Below, piece after piece: positions 1-6,543 of a DNA stretch of 8,423 nucleotides. The position numbers and the translations under genes are program-made. A model generated the notes under the pieces. That model was given only the letters and a program-made list of their open reading frames with translations, ran no database searches and was not told where the DNA came from. How positions within the stretch are numbered: the stretch's first letter is position 1; every line of letters starts with the position of its first letter. The DNA is from Brevundimonas sp. UBA2388. GTDB taxonomy: Bacteria; Pseudomonadota; Alphaproteobacteria; Caulobacterales; Caulobacteraceae. Location: NCBI GenBank assembly GCA_002343425.1, contig DDSO01000138.1, forward strand, positions 214 to 8,636. The letters run 5' to 3'.

Positions 1-1469
1 GGTCGCCGCTCGCCGCGGCGCAATAGGCGCGCAGACGCAACAGGAACGGCGGCACAGTTTCGCCGGCGCTTGCGGCGCGGCCGCGCCAGCCGGTCGCCCA
101 GCATGTCGGTCTCGGAAATCACCGCGATGGCGTCGGTCTCGAAGCCGTGCTCGACCGGCAGGACACCGCGCAGATACAGATCCGTCGGCGCCTTCTGGAC
201 GTCGGCCCAGTCGCGCACCGCCACCACATGCTCCAGCCCGTGGTCCGCCAGCATGGCCGCCAGCCGCTCGGACGACCCCTCGGTCCAGGAGGCGAACAGC
301 ACCCGCTTGCCCGCCGCCTTCAGCGCCTGGGCGTGCCGCGCCACGGCCTCGAACAGATTGACGCTGTCCTGCGCCCGCTCGGCCGAGAAGCTGCGCCCCA
401 GCCGTCCGCCCGCGTCTTCACCGGGTCCATGGAACGGCGACAGCCGCCGCACCCAGCGGCCCGCCAGGGCGCTGCTCCAGTCGCTCTCGCCCAGATACAG
501 CCGCTCGGGCGGCAGTGCGCGATAGGCCGCTCCGCCCTTGCCCATCGAGGCGTCACGCCGGGCCTCATAGGCGTCCCTGGTAAGGTTCCAGCGCTCGCCC
601 CGCGCCGCCTCGACCTGATTGTCCAGAAACAGCCGCGCATCCTCGGGCAGATAGTCGAACAGCGTCTCCAGCCGGTCGTAGAGCAGCGGCAGCCAGTGCT
701 CCATACCCTGCCGGCGCGCGCCCTCGCTGATGGCCGAATAGAGCGGATCGTCCCCCGCCGCCCCGAACAGGCCGAGATAGCCCGTCCGGAAACGCGAAAT
801 GCTGTCCGCATCCAGCAGGGCCTCGGACACCGGCGCCAGATGCACTTCGCGGAGCTGGCCGGTCGAGCGCTGCGTCGCCGGGTCGAAGGTCCGGATCGAC
901 TCCAGCTCCGAGCCGAACATGTCCAGCCGCACCGGCTCCTCGAAGCCCGGCGGATAGACGTCGATGACGCCCCCGCGCACGGCGAACTCACCCTTCTCGG
1001 ACACGGTCGAGGCGCGCATATAGCCGTTGGCCGCGAAATAGCGCTCCAGCGCCGCTGTATCGAGATCGAGGCCGACCGTCGTCTCAAACCCCGCGCCCGA
1101 GGTCACCTCGCGCGGCGGCGTGCGCTGCATGGCGGCGCTGACCGTGGTCACCAGCAGCATCGGCTTGCGGTCGCCGGGCGCGCGCTGCGCAAGGCGGGTC
1201 AGGGCCGCCATCCGCTCGGCCGATACCGACGACGTGGGGCTCAACCGGTCATAGGGCAGGCAGTCCCAGGCCGGGAACTCGATGATCTCGATCTGGTCGG
1301 CAAAGAAGCCGAACGCCTGCACGAACTCACCCATGCGGGCGTAGTCCCGCGCCACGAACAGACCGACGCCGCCCTCGGCCTTCAGCCGCCCGGCGACGAC
1401 GAGGGCGTCGAGCCCCTCGGGCGCGCCGCCCAGTTCCTGATCGCTGCGTTTGGGAAGGGCCCCGTCCAT
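1..1469 (-). CDS. mfd: Transcription-repair coupling factor Mfd, N-terminal part (runs off left edge)
   Basis: Mfd is a cytoplasmic ATP-dependent translocase that removes RNA polymerase stalled at DNA lesions and recruits UvrA for nucleotide excision repair. Only the first 489 codons are present. They cover the UvrB-like module that contacts UvrA and the following domain; the RNA-polymerase-interacting and motor domains lie outside the window. Family hallmarks I can see are FPAWDCLPYDRLSP (65-78), the EKGEFAVRGGVIDVYPPG segment (158-175), LFDYLPEDA (270-278) and ISETDMLGDRLARP (451-464). The ATG at 1469 is chosen because GAGGGGG (1483-1477) lies 7 nt upstream and the ATG shares its A with the TGA of sdhE (TGATG), implying translational coupling. 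The frame is open throughout, but after the basic stretch ending at residue 470 the sequence stops looking like Mfd. Identification is certain; the left end is doubtful. Confidence 0.95.
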   Translation of the reverse strand, partial: MDGALPKRSDQELGGAPEGLDALVVAGRLKAEGGVGLFVARDYARMGEFVQAFGFFADQIEIIEFPAWDCLPYDRLSPTSSVSAERMAALTRLAQRAPGDRKPMLLVTTVSAAMQRTPPREVTSGAGFETTVGLDLDTAALERYFAANGYMRASTVSEKGEFAVRGGVIDVYPPGFEEPVRLDMFGSELESIRTFDPATQRSTGQLREVHLAPVSEALLDADSISRFRTGYLGLFGAAGDDPLYSAISEGARRQGMEHWLPLLYDRLETLFDYLPEDARLFLDNQVEAARGERWNLTRDAYEARRDASMGKGGAAYRALPPERLYLGESDWSSALAGRWVRRLSPFHGPGEDAGGRLGRSFSAERAQDSVNLFEAVARHAQALKAAGKRVLFASWTEGSSERLAAMLADHGLEHVVAVRDWADVQKAPTDLYLRGVLPVEHGFETDAIAVISETDMLGDRLARPRRKRRRNCAAVPVASARLLRRGERR

Positions 1470-1774
1470 CAGCCGGCCCCCTCGGCCACGGCGGCGGCGA
1501 CGTGGTCGCGCATGAAATCTCTCAGCTTGATCATGACCGGCGTGTCGTGCGCCGCCGGCGTGGGCTCCGTCCCGGTAATCCACGCGTAGATCCGGTGATC
1601 ATCATCCTCGGCCAGCAGGGCCTCCAGCGAATCCAGCTCACTCTCGTCCAGCGACGGCCCGACCTGGTCCACGAACGGGCCCAGCACGAGGTCGGCCTCG
1701 CGGAATCCGCGCCGCCATGCCCGGAAGGTGATCCGGCCGAGTCGTTGCTTCAGACGTGCGTCAATATCGGCCAC
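1469..1774 (-). CDS. sdhE: Succinate dehydrogenase assembly factor SdhE (DUF339/CptB family)
   Basis: Small cytoplasmic protein that helps attach FAD covalently to the flavoprotein subunit of succinate dehydrogenase. The product is 101 residues, slightly longer than the usual 85-95. The family signature RGxxE is present as RGFRE (22-26) inside FRAWRRGFREADLVLGPF (17-34), followed by an acidic helix and the conserved YAWITG near residue 64. The C-terminal tail is Ala-rich. I chose the GTG at 1774 because AAGGA (1784-1780) sits 5 nt upstream and the resulting N-terminus (VADIDARLKQRL) fits the family. An in-frame ATG at 1861 would add 29 residues that do not resemble SdhE and would reach the recG start. 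The gene leads a unit with mfd, whose start codon overlaps its stop by one base. Function is assigned by family; I see no link between flavinylation and repair beyond the shared transcript. Confidence 0.88.
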   Translation of the reverse strand: MADIDARLKQRLGRITFRAWRRGFREADLVLGPFVDQVGPSLDESELDSLEALLAEDDDHRIYAWITGTEPTPAAHDTPVMIKLRDFMRDHVAAAVAEGAG

Positions 1775-1859
1775 AAGGTTCCTTGCCCGGTCGGTCAGGT
1801 TCAATCGCGCAGCGGAGATAGCGTTCCAGACGCGCTTTCGCCAGCTATGCTGTCGATCC
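1775..1859. promoter_or_regulatory. Divergent sdhE-mfd / recG intergenic region, presumed promoters
   Basis: These 85 bp separate the divergent starts of sdhE (GTG, minus) and recG (ATG, plus), so promoters for both directions should lie here or just inside the genes. Weak GCTAT-type hexamers resembling an alphaproteobacterial -10 occur on each strand (1822-1816 minus; 1844-1851 plus). I could not pair either with a convincing TTGAC-type -35 at proper spacing. No operator palindrome stands out. The regulatory role is inferred from gene arrangement only. Confidence 0.35.
1780..1784 (-). promoter_or_regulatory. Ribosome binding site deciding the sdhE GTG start
   Basis: AAGGA with a 5-nt spacer before GTG at 1774. 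It is the only good Shine-Dalgarno match near the possible sdhE starts, so it supports the shorter protein over the upstream ATG at 1861. Confidence 0.65.
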
Positions 1860-3947
1860 ATGCGGCCGCAGATTCTCTTTCCCCTGTTCGCGGAGGTTTC
1901 CAGCCTGAAGGGCGTGGGGCCCAAGATCCTGCCGCTCGTCCAGAAACTGGCCGGACCGCTGGTTCGGGACGTGCTGTTTCTGTCCCCGTCCGGCCTGATC
2001 GTGCGCCGGCCGATGACGGCGGTGAATGCGGTCGAGGGGCAGGTCGGCATATTCGAGGTGATGATCGACCGGCTGATCGTGCCCGGAAAGCCCGGTGTCC
2101 CGATCAAGGTGCGGGCCTCCGACGACACCGGCTTTGTCCACATGATCTGGTTCGGCGGCTCGGCCCAGCACATTGACCGCCTGCTGCCCAAGGGCCAGAA
2201 GCGTCTGGTGACGGGCAAGGTCGAACGCTATCTGGCAGAGGTCCAGATCGTCCACCCGGACATCTACACCCCGGAACAGGCAGGCGAGATCGCCGCCATC
2301 GAGCCGGTCTATCCGGCCACCCACGGCCTCTCCTCGCGGGTCGTGCGCAAACTGGCGCAGGCCGCCCTCACCCACGCCCCCGACCTGCCGGAGTGGCAGG
2401 ACCCGGCCTGGCTGGCGAAGAACCGCTGGCCCGGCTGGCGCGCGGCGCTCGAGACCCTGCACGCCCCGACCTGCGAGCCCGAGCTGGAGCCCGACGCCCC
2501 GGCCCGGCAGCGTTTGGCCTATGACGAGCTGCTGGCCCACCAGCTGGCCCTCGCCCGCCGCCGGCGCGCCCGCCAGATCACACCGGGACCGCGGATCGCG
2601 CCGGGCGAGGCATCCGCCCATCTCCTGGCCGCCCTGCCCTTCGACCTCACCGGCGCCCAGACGCAGGCCGTCGCGGAAATCCGCCGCGACCTCGCCTCGG
2701 GCGAACAGATGGGCCGGCTGCTGCAGGGCGACGTCGGTTCGGGTAAGACCGCCGTCGCCGCCCTGGCGCTCGCGGACACGGCCGCGTCCGGCTTCCAGGC
2801 CGCCCTGATGGCCCCCACGGAAATACTCGCCCGCCAGCACTGGCAGCGGCTGGCCCCGATGCTGGAGGCCGCCGGCGTTCCGACGATCCTGCTGACGGGC
2901 CGCGACACCCCCGCCGAACGCCGCGCCCGCCTCGCCGCCCTCGCCTCGGGCGAGGCCCAGGTCGCCATCGGCACCCACGCCCTGTTCCAGGACGCCGTCC
3001 GCTTCGACCGGCTGGCGCTGGCCGTCATCGACGAACAGCACCGGTTCGGGGTCAATGAGCGCCAGCGTCTGCAGGCCAAGGGCGACCCCCGCACCGGCGG
3101 GGTCCACCTGCTGACCATGTCCGCCACCCCCATCCCCCGCACCCTTGAGCTGACCCAGTACGGCGAACTGGAGGTGTCCCGCCTGACCGAAAAGCCCCCC
3201 GGCCGCACCCCGGTGACCACCGCCGTCCTGCCGCTGGCCCGCATCGGCGAGGTGGCCAAACGGCTGAAGGCGGCCATCGACAGCGGCGCCCAGGCCTACT
3301 GGATCTGCCCCCTGGTGGCCGAGAGCGAGACCGTCGACCTCGCCGCCGCCGAAGCCCGCGCCGCCGACCTGCGCCGCATCCTGAAGGTCGAAGTCGGCCT
3401 CGCCCACGGCCAGATGCCCGGACCCGAGCGCGAGGCGGTCATGGCCGATTTCGCCGACGGTCGCATCCCGCTGCTGGTCGCCACCACCGTGGTCGAGGTC
3501 GGCGTCGATGTGCCCAACGCCACCATCATGGTCATCGAACACGCCGACCGCTTCGGCCTCGCCCAGCTTCACCAGCTGCGCGGCCGGGTCGGACGCGGGG
3601 CCAAGGCCAGCGCCTGCATCCTGCTGTACGGCGGCGGCGATGACGGGCTTGGCGAGACCGCCCGGCAGCGGCTCGAGACCCTGCGCCGCACCGAAGACGG
3701 CTTCGAGATCGCCGAGGAGGATTTCCGCCTGCGCGGCGGCGGCGACCCGCTGGGCCTGAAGCAGAGCGGCTTTCCGGCCTACCGCTTCGCCGACCCGATC
3801 CGGCACCGTTCCCTGCTGCTGGCGGCCGCCGATGACGCCCGGCTGGTGCTCGGCCGCGATCCGGACATGACGAGCCCGCGCGGCGAGGCGGTCAGGATTC
3901 TGGAGGCCCTGTTCGACTGGCGCAACGACCGGCCGGGGATCGACTAG
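1860..3947 (+). CDS. recG: ATP-dependent DNA helicase RecG
   Basis: RecG is a superfamily 2 double-stranded DNA translocase that remodels stalled replication forks and branch-migrates Holliday junctions and R-loops. The 695-residue product is full length for the family. The N-terminal wedge/OB region begins with a helix-hairpin-like SLKGVGPKILPLV (15-27). Helicase motif I is GDVGSGKT (290-297), motif II is DEQH (391-394), motif III is SATPIPRTL (421-429), and motifs V-VI lie in TTVVEVGVDVPNATI (542-556) and QLRGRVGRG (572-580). The C-terminal family block appears as DFRLRGGGDPLGLKQSG (621-637). All catalytic motifs are intact. The ATG at 1860 matches the usual alphaproteobacterial N-terminus (MRPxIL..LF); no Shine-Dalgarno sequence precedes it, so the message may be leaderless or weakly initiated. 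It stands alone on the plus strand, divergent from sdhE-mfd. Confidence 0.97.
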   Translation: MRPQILFPLFAEVSSLKGVGPKILPLVQKLAGPLVRDVLFLSPSGLIVRRPMTAVNAVEGQVGIFEVMIDRLIVPGKPGVPIKVRASDDTGFVHMIWFGGSAQHIDRLLPKGQKRLVTGKVERYLAEVQIVHPDIYTPEQAGEIAAIEPVYPATHGLSSRVVRKLAQAALTHAPDLPEWQDPAWLAKNRWPGWRAALETLHAPTCEPELEPDAPARQRLAYDELLAHQLALARRRRARQITPGPRIAPGEASAHLLAALPFDLTGAQTQAVAEIRRDLASGEQMGRLLQGDVGSGKTAVAALALADTAASGFQAALMAPTEILARQHWQRLAPMLEAAGVPTILLTGRDTPAERRARLAALASGEAQVAIGTHALFQDAVRFDRLALAVIDEQHRFGVNERQRLQAKGDPRTGGVHLLTMSATPIPRTLELTQYGELEVSRLTEKPPGRTPVTTAVLPLARIGEVAKRLKAAIDSGAQAYWICPLVAESETVDLAAAEARAADLRRILKVEVGLAHGQMPGPEREAVMADFADGRIPLLVATTVVEVGVDVPNATIMVIEHADRFGLAQLHQLRGRVGRGAKASACILLYGGGDDGLGETARQRLETLRRTEDGFEIAEEDFRLRGGGDPLGLKQSGFPAYRFADPIRHRSLLLAAADDARLVLGRDPDMTSPRGEAVRILEALFDWRNDRPGID

Positions 3948-4100
3948 GCTCAGGCCAGGATGGATGACAAGGGGTGGGCCCAAGCGTCAACCGGACGACT
4001 GCGCACGGCCCAAAGCGTACGTTGCTGCCGACTTCAGGACTTGACGCGTCTCATACCGCCCCGTTCCCTCATCAATCCGAGGAACAGGGCTCTCACGGAT
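3948..4100. other. Intergenic stretch after recG, no gene recognised
   Basis: These 153 bp follow the recG TAG. I see no strong terminator: there is no GC-rich hairpin followed by a T-run. The stretch holds a short imperfect direct repeat (3977-3987 and 4007-4018), a candidate repeat remnant (4007-4027) and a TTGACG hexamer at 4041-4046 that could serve as a -35 for the small ORF downstream. No matching -10 is evident. Confidence 0.5.
3977..4018 (+). repeat. Short imperfect direct repeat
   Basis: GGCCCAAGCGT (3977-3987) recurs as GGCCCAAAGCGT (4007-4018), differing by one inserted A and offset by about 30 bp. It is seen directly in the sequence. With only two short units it may be chance or a small duplication, and no function is implied. 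Confidence 0.4.
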
Positions 4101-4280
4101 ATGCAAAAGAGAATAGGATTCGGTGTCGGAGCCTTCGTGCTGGTCGCGGCCTTCGTCTGGATTGTTTTCGACAATCTTGCCCTCGGATTGATCTTCGGCC
4201 TGATAGCCGGAGCGGGGGCAGGCAAGGCGGTAAGGTCGCCGCCATCCGCAAACGACCGGGACCAGTCCGGCGGCGCCTGA
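4101..4280 (+). CDS. Small hypothetical membrane protein with Gly-rich helix
   Basis: I do not recognise a named gene. The 59-residue product has a basic start (MQKR), a hydrophobic segment at about 5-23 (IGFGVGAFVLVAAFVWIVF), a second hydrophobic Gly/Ala-spaced segment at about 25-42 (LALGLIFGLIAGAGAGKA), and a short polar tail. The GxxxG/AxxxG-like spacing resembles short glycine-zipper membrane proteins common in alphaproteobacteria, with helices that may pair in the inner membrane. The frame extends upstream to an ATG at 3960, but that extension reads like non-coding DNA, so the ATG at 4101 is preferred. Only a weak ACGGA precedes it. Use of AGA, ATA and AAA codons and about 53% GC over 4101-4200 contrast with the GC-rich neighbours, which could mean low expression, a recent origin or transfer. 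That it is a real gene is likely but unproven. Confidence 0.5.
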   Translation: MQKRIGFGVGAFVLVAAFVWIVFDNLALGLIFGLIAGAGAGKAVRSPPSANDRDQSGGA

Positions 4281-4438
4281 GTTCGCTGTTGAACATCTGA
4301 CCGCGCGGGTAAGCCTTCGATTGGACCGCAGGGACGTTTGTGGGGCCTGCTGTTGCTATGGTTGTTGATCAACCGTCTCGCAGCACGCAGCCTCAAGGTC
4401 CTCTGTCCACCCATGGCGGACATTCGCCCAAGCGGTGA
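4281..4438. other. Intergenic stretch between small ORF and the convergent operon end
   Basis: These 158 bp hold no convincing gene. Near 4360-4374 the sequence GGTTG-TTGAT-CAACC can form a 5-bp stem. At 4405-4421 there is a stronger hairpin on the minus strand, and 4405-4428 looks like a degenerate dispersed repeat. The region separates plus-strand transcription (recG, small ORF) from minus-strand transcription ending at 4439. Confidence 0.45.
4405..4421 (-). terminator. Hairpin just downstream of the DUF3089 gene, possible transcript end
   Basis: On the minus strand GTCCGCC-ATG-GGTGGAC folds into a 7-bp stem (one G-U pair) with a 3-nt loop, beginning 17 nt after the TAG of the DUF3089 gene. 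The plus strand has an A-C mismatch at the same place, so the hairpin favours minus-strand RNA. No U-run follows, so it is not a classical intrinsic terminator; it could stabilise the 3' end or be only a remnant of a dispersed repeat. Confidence 0.3.
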
Positions 4439-5530
4439 CTAGGCAGGCGAACGCGCCTGCCAGACCGCCAATCGCGCCTGAACATCTGCTTCAATGTCCC
4501 CATAGAACAGATTGTACGGACGCGATTTTCTTCGATCAGCCCATCCTCCGGTCTCGCGGAACGACTCCGTCCGCGGCTCGGTGTGGCGCAGCAGGCCGTC
4601 GCGGCACTGGGTGGCGATTTCGCGCGCCATCAGGGCCGGTCGCACACCCCATTCCAGCCCTGTGGCGTTGGTCGCGCCCTGATGCAGCCGGGCATCGACC
4701 GGCGCCGTGTCGGTCGAGCCGGTCACCGGATTGACGCACAGCGCCGCCCGTCCGTGGAGGTCGACCAGCCGGCCACGATCATCCCAGACCAGCGCGCGCC
4801 TCAGCCGCCGGCGGCCCGCCCCGTCATTGCCTTCGCTGACCGGCGACCAGGCGACGATACAACCGGCCTGGGCCCGGGTCTCGCAGGCCGGAACCTGCGT
4901 TGAGAGGACGTCGACCGCGACCACCACATCCATGAGATAGACCGCGACCAGCCGGCCGCGCAGGACCGGGTCATTCGCCACCCGCTCGCGCACCAGACGC
5001 TCGATCAGATCGCCGCCCTGTTCCACGCCGGCCAGGACGATCGGCCCGTCGGGGTGACGCTCGATCCAGGCGCTGAAGGCCGCATCGATATCCCTCCAGG
5101 CAAAAGCCCGCGCCTCCCGCGCATCGTCGCGCAGCGTCAGCCGCGTGTAGAGACTGCCCTGACGATAGCGCGGCGCGCTGATCTCGCCCGCCCGGGCGAA
5201 CGGTCCCGCATAGTTCGGCAGGACGACGCGCTTCAGCCAGGCGTCCGCTTTCAGATCCCCAATCGGCCCATTCCACTCGCGCCCGCCGTCATAGGTGGTG
5301 GAGTGGACGAAAAAGACAGCCGCCGGACCGGCCTCGGGCGCCCGGGCGTCGCGCAGGGCCCAGGTCGTCGGGTCGCGGTAGTCGGGGGCCGGCGGGGGCT
5401 CATAGGTCTGGAACGGCGCCTGCGGGTCCAGTCCGGCCCTCAGGATGTCGCCGCGCCATACGGCCACCGCCGTGGCGAGCAGCAGCACCAGCGTCAGGCC
5501 GGTCCAGCCGGCCCATTGGCGCAGGCTCAT
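4439..5530 (-). CDS. DUF3089 alpha/beta-hydrolase-like protein with membrane anchor and altered nucleophile site
   Basis: The 363-residue product has one N-terminal transmembrane segment (about 9-25) and then a soluble domain probably outside the inner membrane. DUF3089 landmarks are AVFFVHSTTYDGG (71-83) with W86N87, LPNYAGPFAR (104-113), APRYRQGSLY (119-128), CxxxxxxGCIVAW (216-228), LCVNPVTG (265-271) and YNLFYGD (339-345). The expected nucleophile elbow GHSQG reads GVEQG (168-172), with Glu170 (GAA, 5023-5021) in place of Ser, so ordinary serine-hydrolase chemistry looks lost; a His-containing C-terminal motif I recall from relatives also appears absent. The substrate is unknown. I chose ATG 5530 because GAGGG (5543-5539) lies 8 nt upstream; ATG 5545, which overlaps the hldD stop as ATGA, would add five residues. 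As last gene of the kdsA-hldE-hldD operon, an envelope role is a fair guess. Confidence 0.85.
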   Translation of the reverse strand: MSLRQWAGWTGLTLVLLLATAVAVWRGDILRAGLDPQAPFQTYEPPPAPDYRDPTTWALRDARAPEAGPAAVFFVHSTTYDGGREWNGPIGDLKADAWLKRVVLPNYAGPFARAGEISAPRYRQGSLYTRLTLRDDAREARAFAWRDIDAAFSAWIERHPDGPIVLAGVEQGGDLIERLVRERVANDPVLRGRLVAVYLMDVVVAVDVLSTQVPACETRAQAGCIVAWSPVSEGNDGAGRRRLRRALVWDDRGRLVDLHGRAALCVNPVTGSTDTAPVDARLHQGATNATGLEWGVRPALMAREIATQCRDGLLRHTEPRTESFRETGGWADRRKSRPYNLFYGDIEADVQARLAVWQARSPA

Positions 5531-5538
5531 CCGGCCGA

Positions 5539-5543
5539 CCCTC
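5539..5543 (-). promoter_or_regulatory. Ribosome binding site favouring the DUF3089 start at 5530
   Basis: GAGGG, 8 nt before ATG 5530, sits across the end of hldD (stop 5544-5542) and overlaps the alternative ATG at 5545. It supports the inner start while keeping translation coupled to hldD. Confidence 0.5.
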
Positions 5544-6543
5544 ATCGATACGGGTCCGCAGTGGCGAGGAAGGACTGGACGTAACGACGGACGCCCTCCT
5601 CCAGCGGCGTCGACTGCCCCTGGAAGCCCGCCGCCCGCACCCGATCCATCCGGGCCTCGGTGAAATACTGGTATTTGTCGCGGATGGCCTCCGGGGTGTC
5701 GACGTATTCGACCCGCGGCGTCTTGCCCGCCGCCGCGAAGGTTGCATGAGCCAGATCGAGGAAGGACCGGGCCTGTCCCGATCCGGCGTTGAACACGCCC
5801 GAGACGCCGGGCGTGTCGAGCAGCCACTCGATGATGTCGACCACGTCATCGACGAAAACGAAGTCCCGCATCTGGCCGCCGTCGGCGTAGTTCGGATTGT
5901 GCGAGCGGAACAGGGTGACCGGCTCATCGGCCTGGACCTTGGGCCAGATCTGGGCCACCACCGACTTCATCCCGCCCTTGTGACCCTCGTTCGGGCCATA
6001 GACGTTGAAGAATTTCAGCCCCGCCCACTGGCTCGGCGACTGGCCCCGATCCGATTGCCGCGCCGCATACTGGTCGAACAGCATTTTCGAATAGCCATAG
6101 GCATTTAGCGGCTTCAGCGAAGCCAATGCCTCAAGGCTGTCATCGTCCTCGAACCCGGCCTCTCCGTCCCCGTAGGTCGCCGCCGACGACGCATAGATCA
6201 GCCGGGCGTCGCGCAGGGCGCACCAGTCCCACAGGTCGCGCGACAGGCTGAAATTGGTGCGCAGGATCAGGTCCGCGTCCGGTTCGGTGGTCGAGGAGAT
6301 GGCCCCCATATGCACCACGGCCTCGATTGACCCGGCGTGCCGCTCCAGTTGTTCGAACAGCTCCTCCGGCTGCCAGAAGTCGGCGATCGGGTGTTTGGCG
6401 ATATTCCGCCACTTGCCCAGTGACGCGTCTTCCAGCCGGTCGCAAACGACGATGTCGCGCCGGTCCTCGGCGCACAGCCGGGCGACGATGTTGGAGCCGA
6501 TGAAGCCCGCCCCGCCGGTGACCACGATCATGCGCCGGCTCAT
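5542..6543 (-). CDS. hldD: ADP-L-glycero-D-manno-heptose 6-epimerase HldD
   Basis: This cytoplasmic NADP-dependent short-chain dehydrogenase/reductase-type epimerase converts ADP-D-glycero-D-manno-heptose to the L-glycero form used to build the LPS inner core. The product is 333 residues, normal for HldD. The nucleotide-binding TGGAGFIG is at 9-16, YASSAATYG at 117-125, and the catalytic YxxxK pair is Tyr149/Lys153 in LNAYGYSK (146-153). HldD-specific blocks include FFNVYGPNEGHKGGMKSV (178-195) and DGGQMRDFVFVDDVV (221-235). All key residues are present. The start at ATG 6543 overlaps the hldE stop as ATGA and has AAGGA (6554-6550) 6 nt upstream, inside the hldE coding sequence. It follows hldE in the pathway and in the operon, and the DUF3089 gene begins at or just past its stop. 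Confidence 0.97.
   Translation of the reverse strand: MSRRMIVVTGGAGFIGSNIVARLCAEDRRDIVVCDRLEDASLGKWRNIAKHPIADFWQPEELFEQLERHAGSIEAVVHMGAISSTTEPDADLILRTNFSLSRDLWDWCALRDARLIYASSAATYGDGEAGFEDDDSLEALASLKPLNAYGYSKMLFDQYAARQSDRGQSPSQWAGLKFFNVYGPNEGHKGGMKSVVAQIWPKVQADEPVTLFRSHNPNYADGGQMRDFVFVDDVVDIIEWLLDTPGVSGVFNAGSGQARSFLDLAHATFAAAGKTPRVEYVDTPEAIRDKYQYFTEARMDRVRAAGFQGQSTPLEEGVRRYVQSFLATADPYR

Noticed and set aside
147..1589. A 480-codon plus-strand open frame opposite mfd and the end of sdhE.
   Set aside because: It is antisense to well-recognised Mfd sequence; the product is Arg/Gln/His-rich and low in complexity, as expected from the shadow of a GC-rich gene.
1845..3983. A 712-codon minus-strand open frame opposite recG.
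   Set aside because: It mirrors all of recG, whose helicase motifs are unmistakable; the antisense product is Gly/Gln-rich with no recognisable domain.
4041..4046. TTGACG as a -35 element for the small ORF.
   Set aside because: No plausible -10 sequence at suitable spacing could be found, so no promoter is called.
3960..4100. Upstream extension of the small membrane ORF to ATG 3960.
   Set aside because: The extra 47 residues lack membrane or domain character and cover the direct repeat and repeat remnant; the start at 4101 fits a hydrophobic small protein better.
4360..4374. GGTTG-TTGAT-CAACC inverted repeat as a terminator or operator.
   Set aside because: A 5-bp stem with no T-run and no family evidence is easily expected by chance.
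4338..4442. A 34-codon plus-strand frame from a TTG, with a Leu/Trp-rich start (LWGLLLLWLLIN) and AGGG just upstream.
   Set aside because: The start codon is rare, the frame is very short, it runs through a probable repeat remnant and overlaps the end of the opposing DUF3089 gene; there is not enough to call it a gene.
5545..5827. Upstream extension of the DUF3089 frame into hldD, up to ATG 5827.
   Set aside because: This would overlap hldD by almost 300 bp with nonsense-like sequence; the membrane anchor begins right after the starts at 5545 and 5530.
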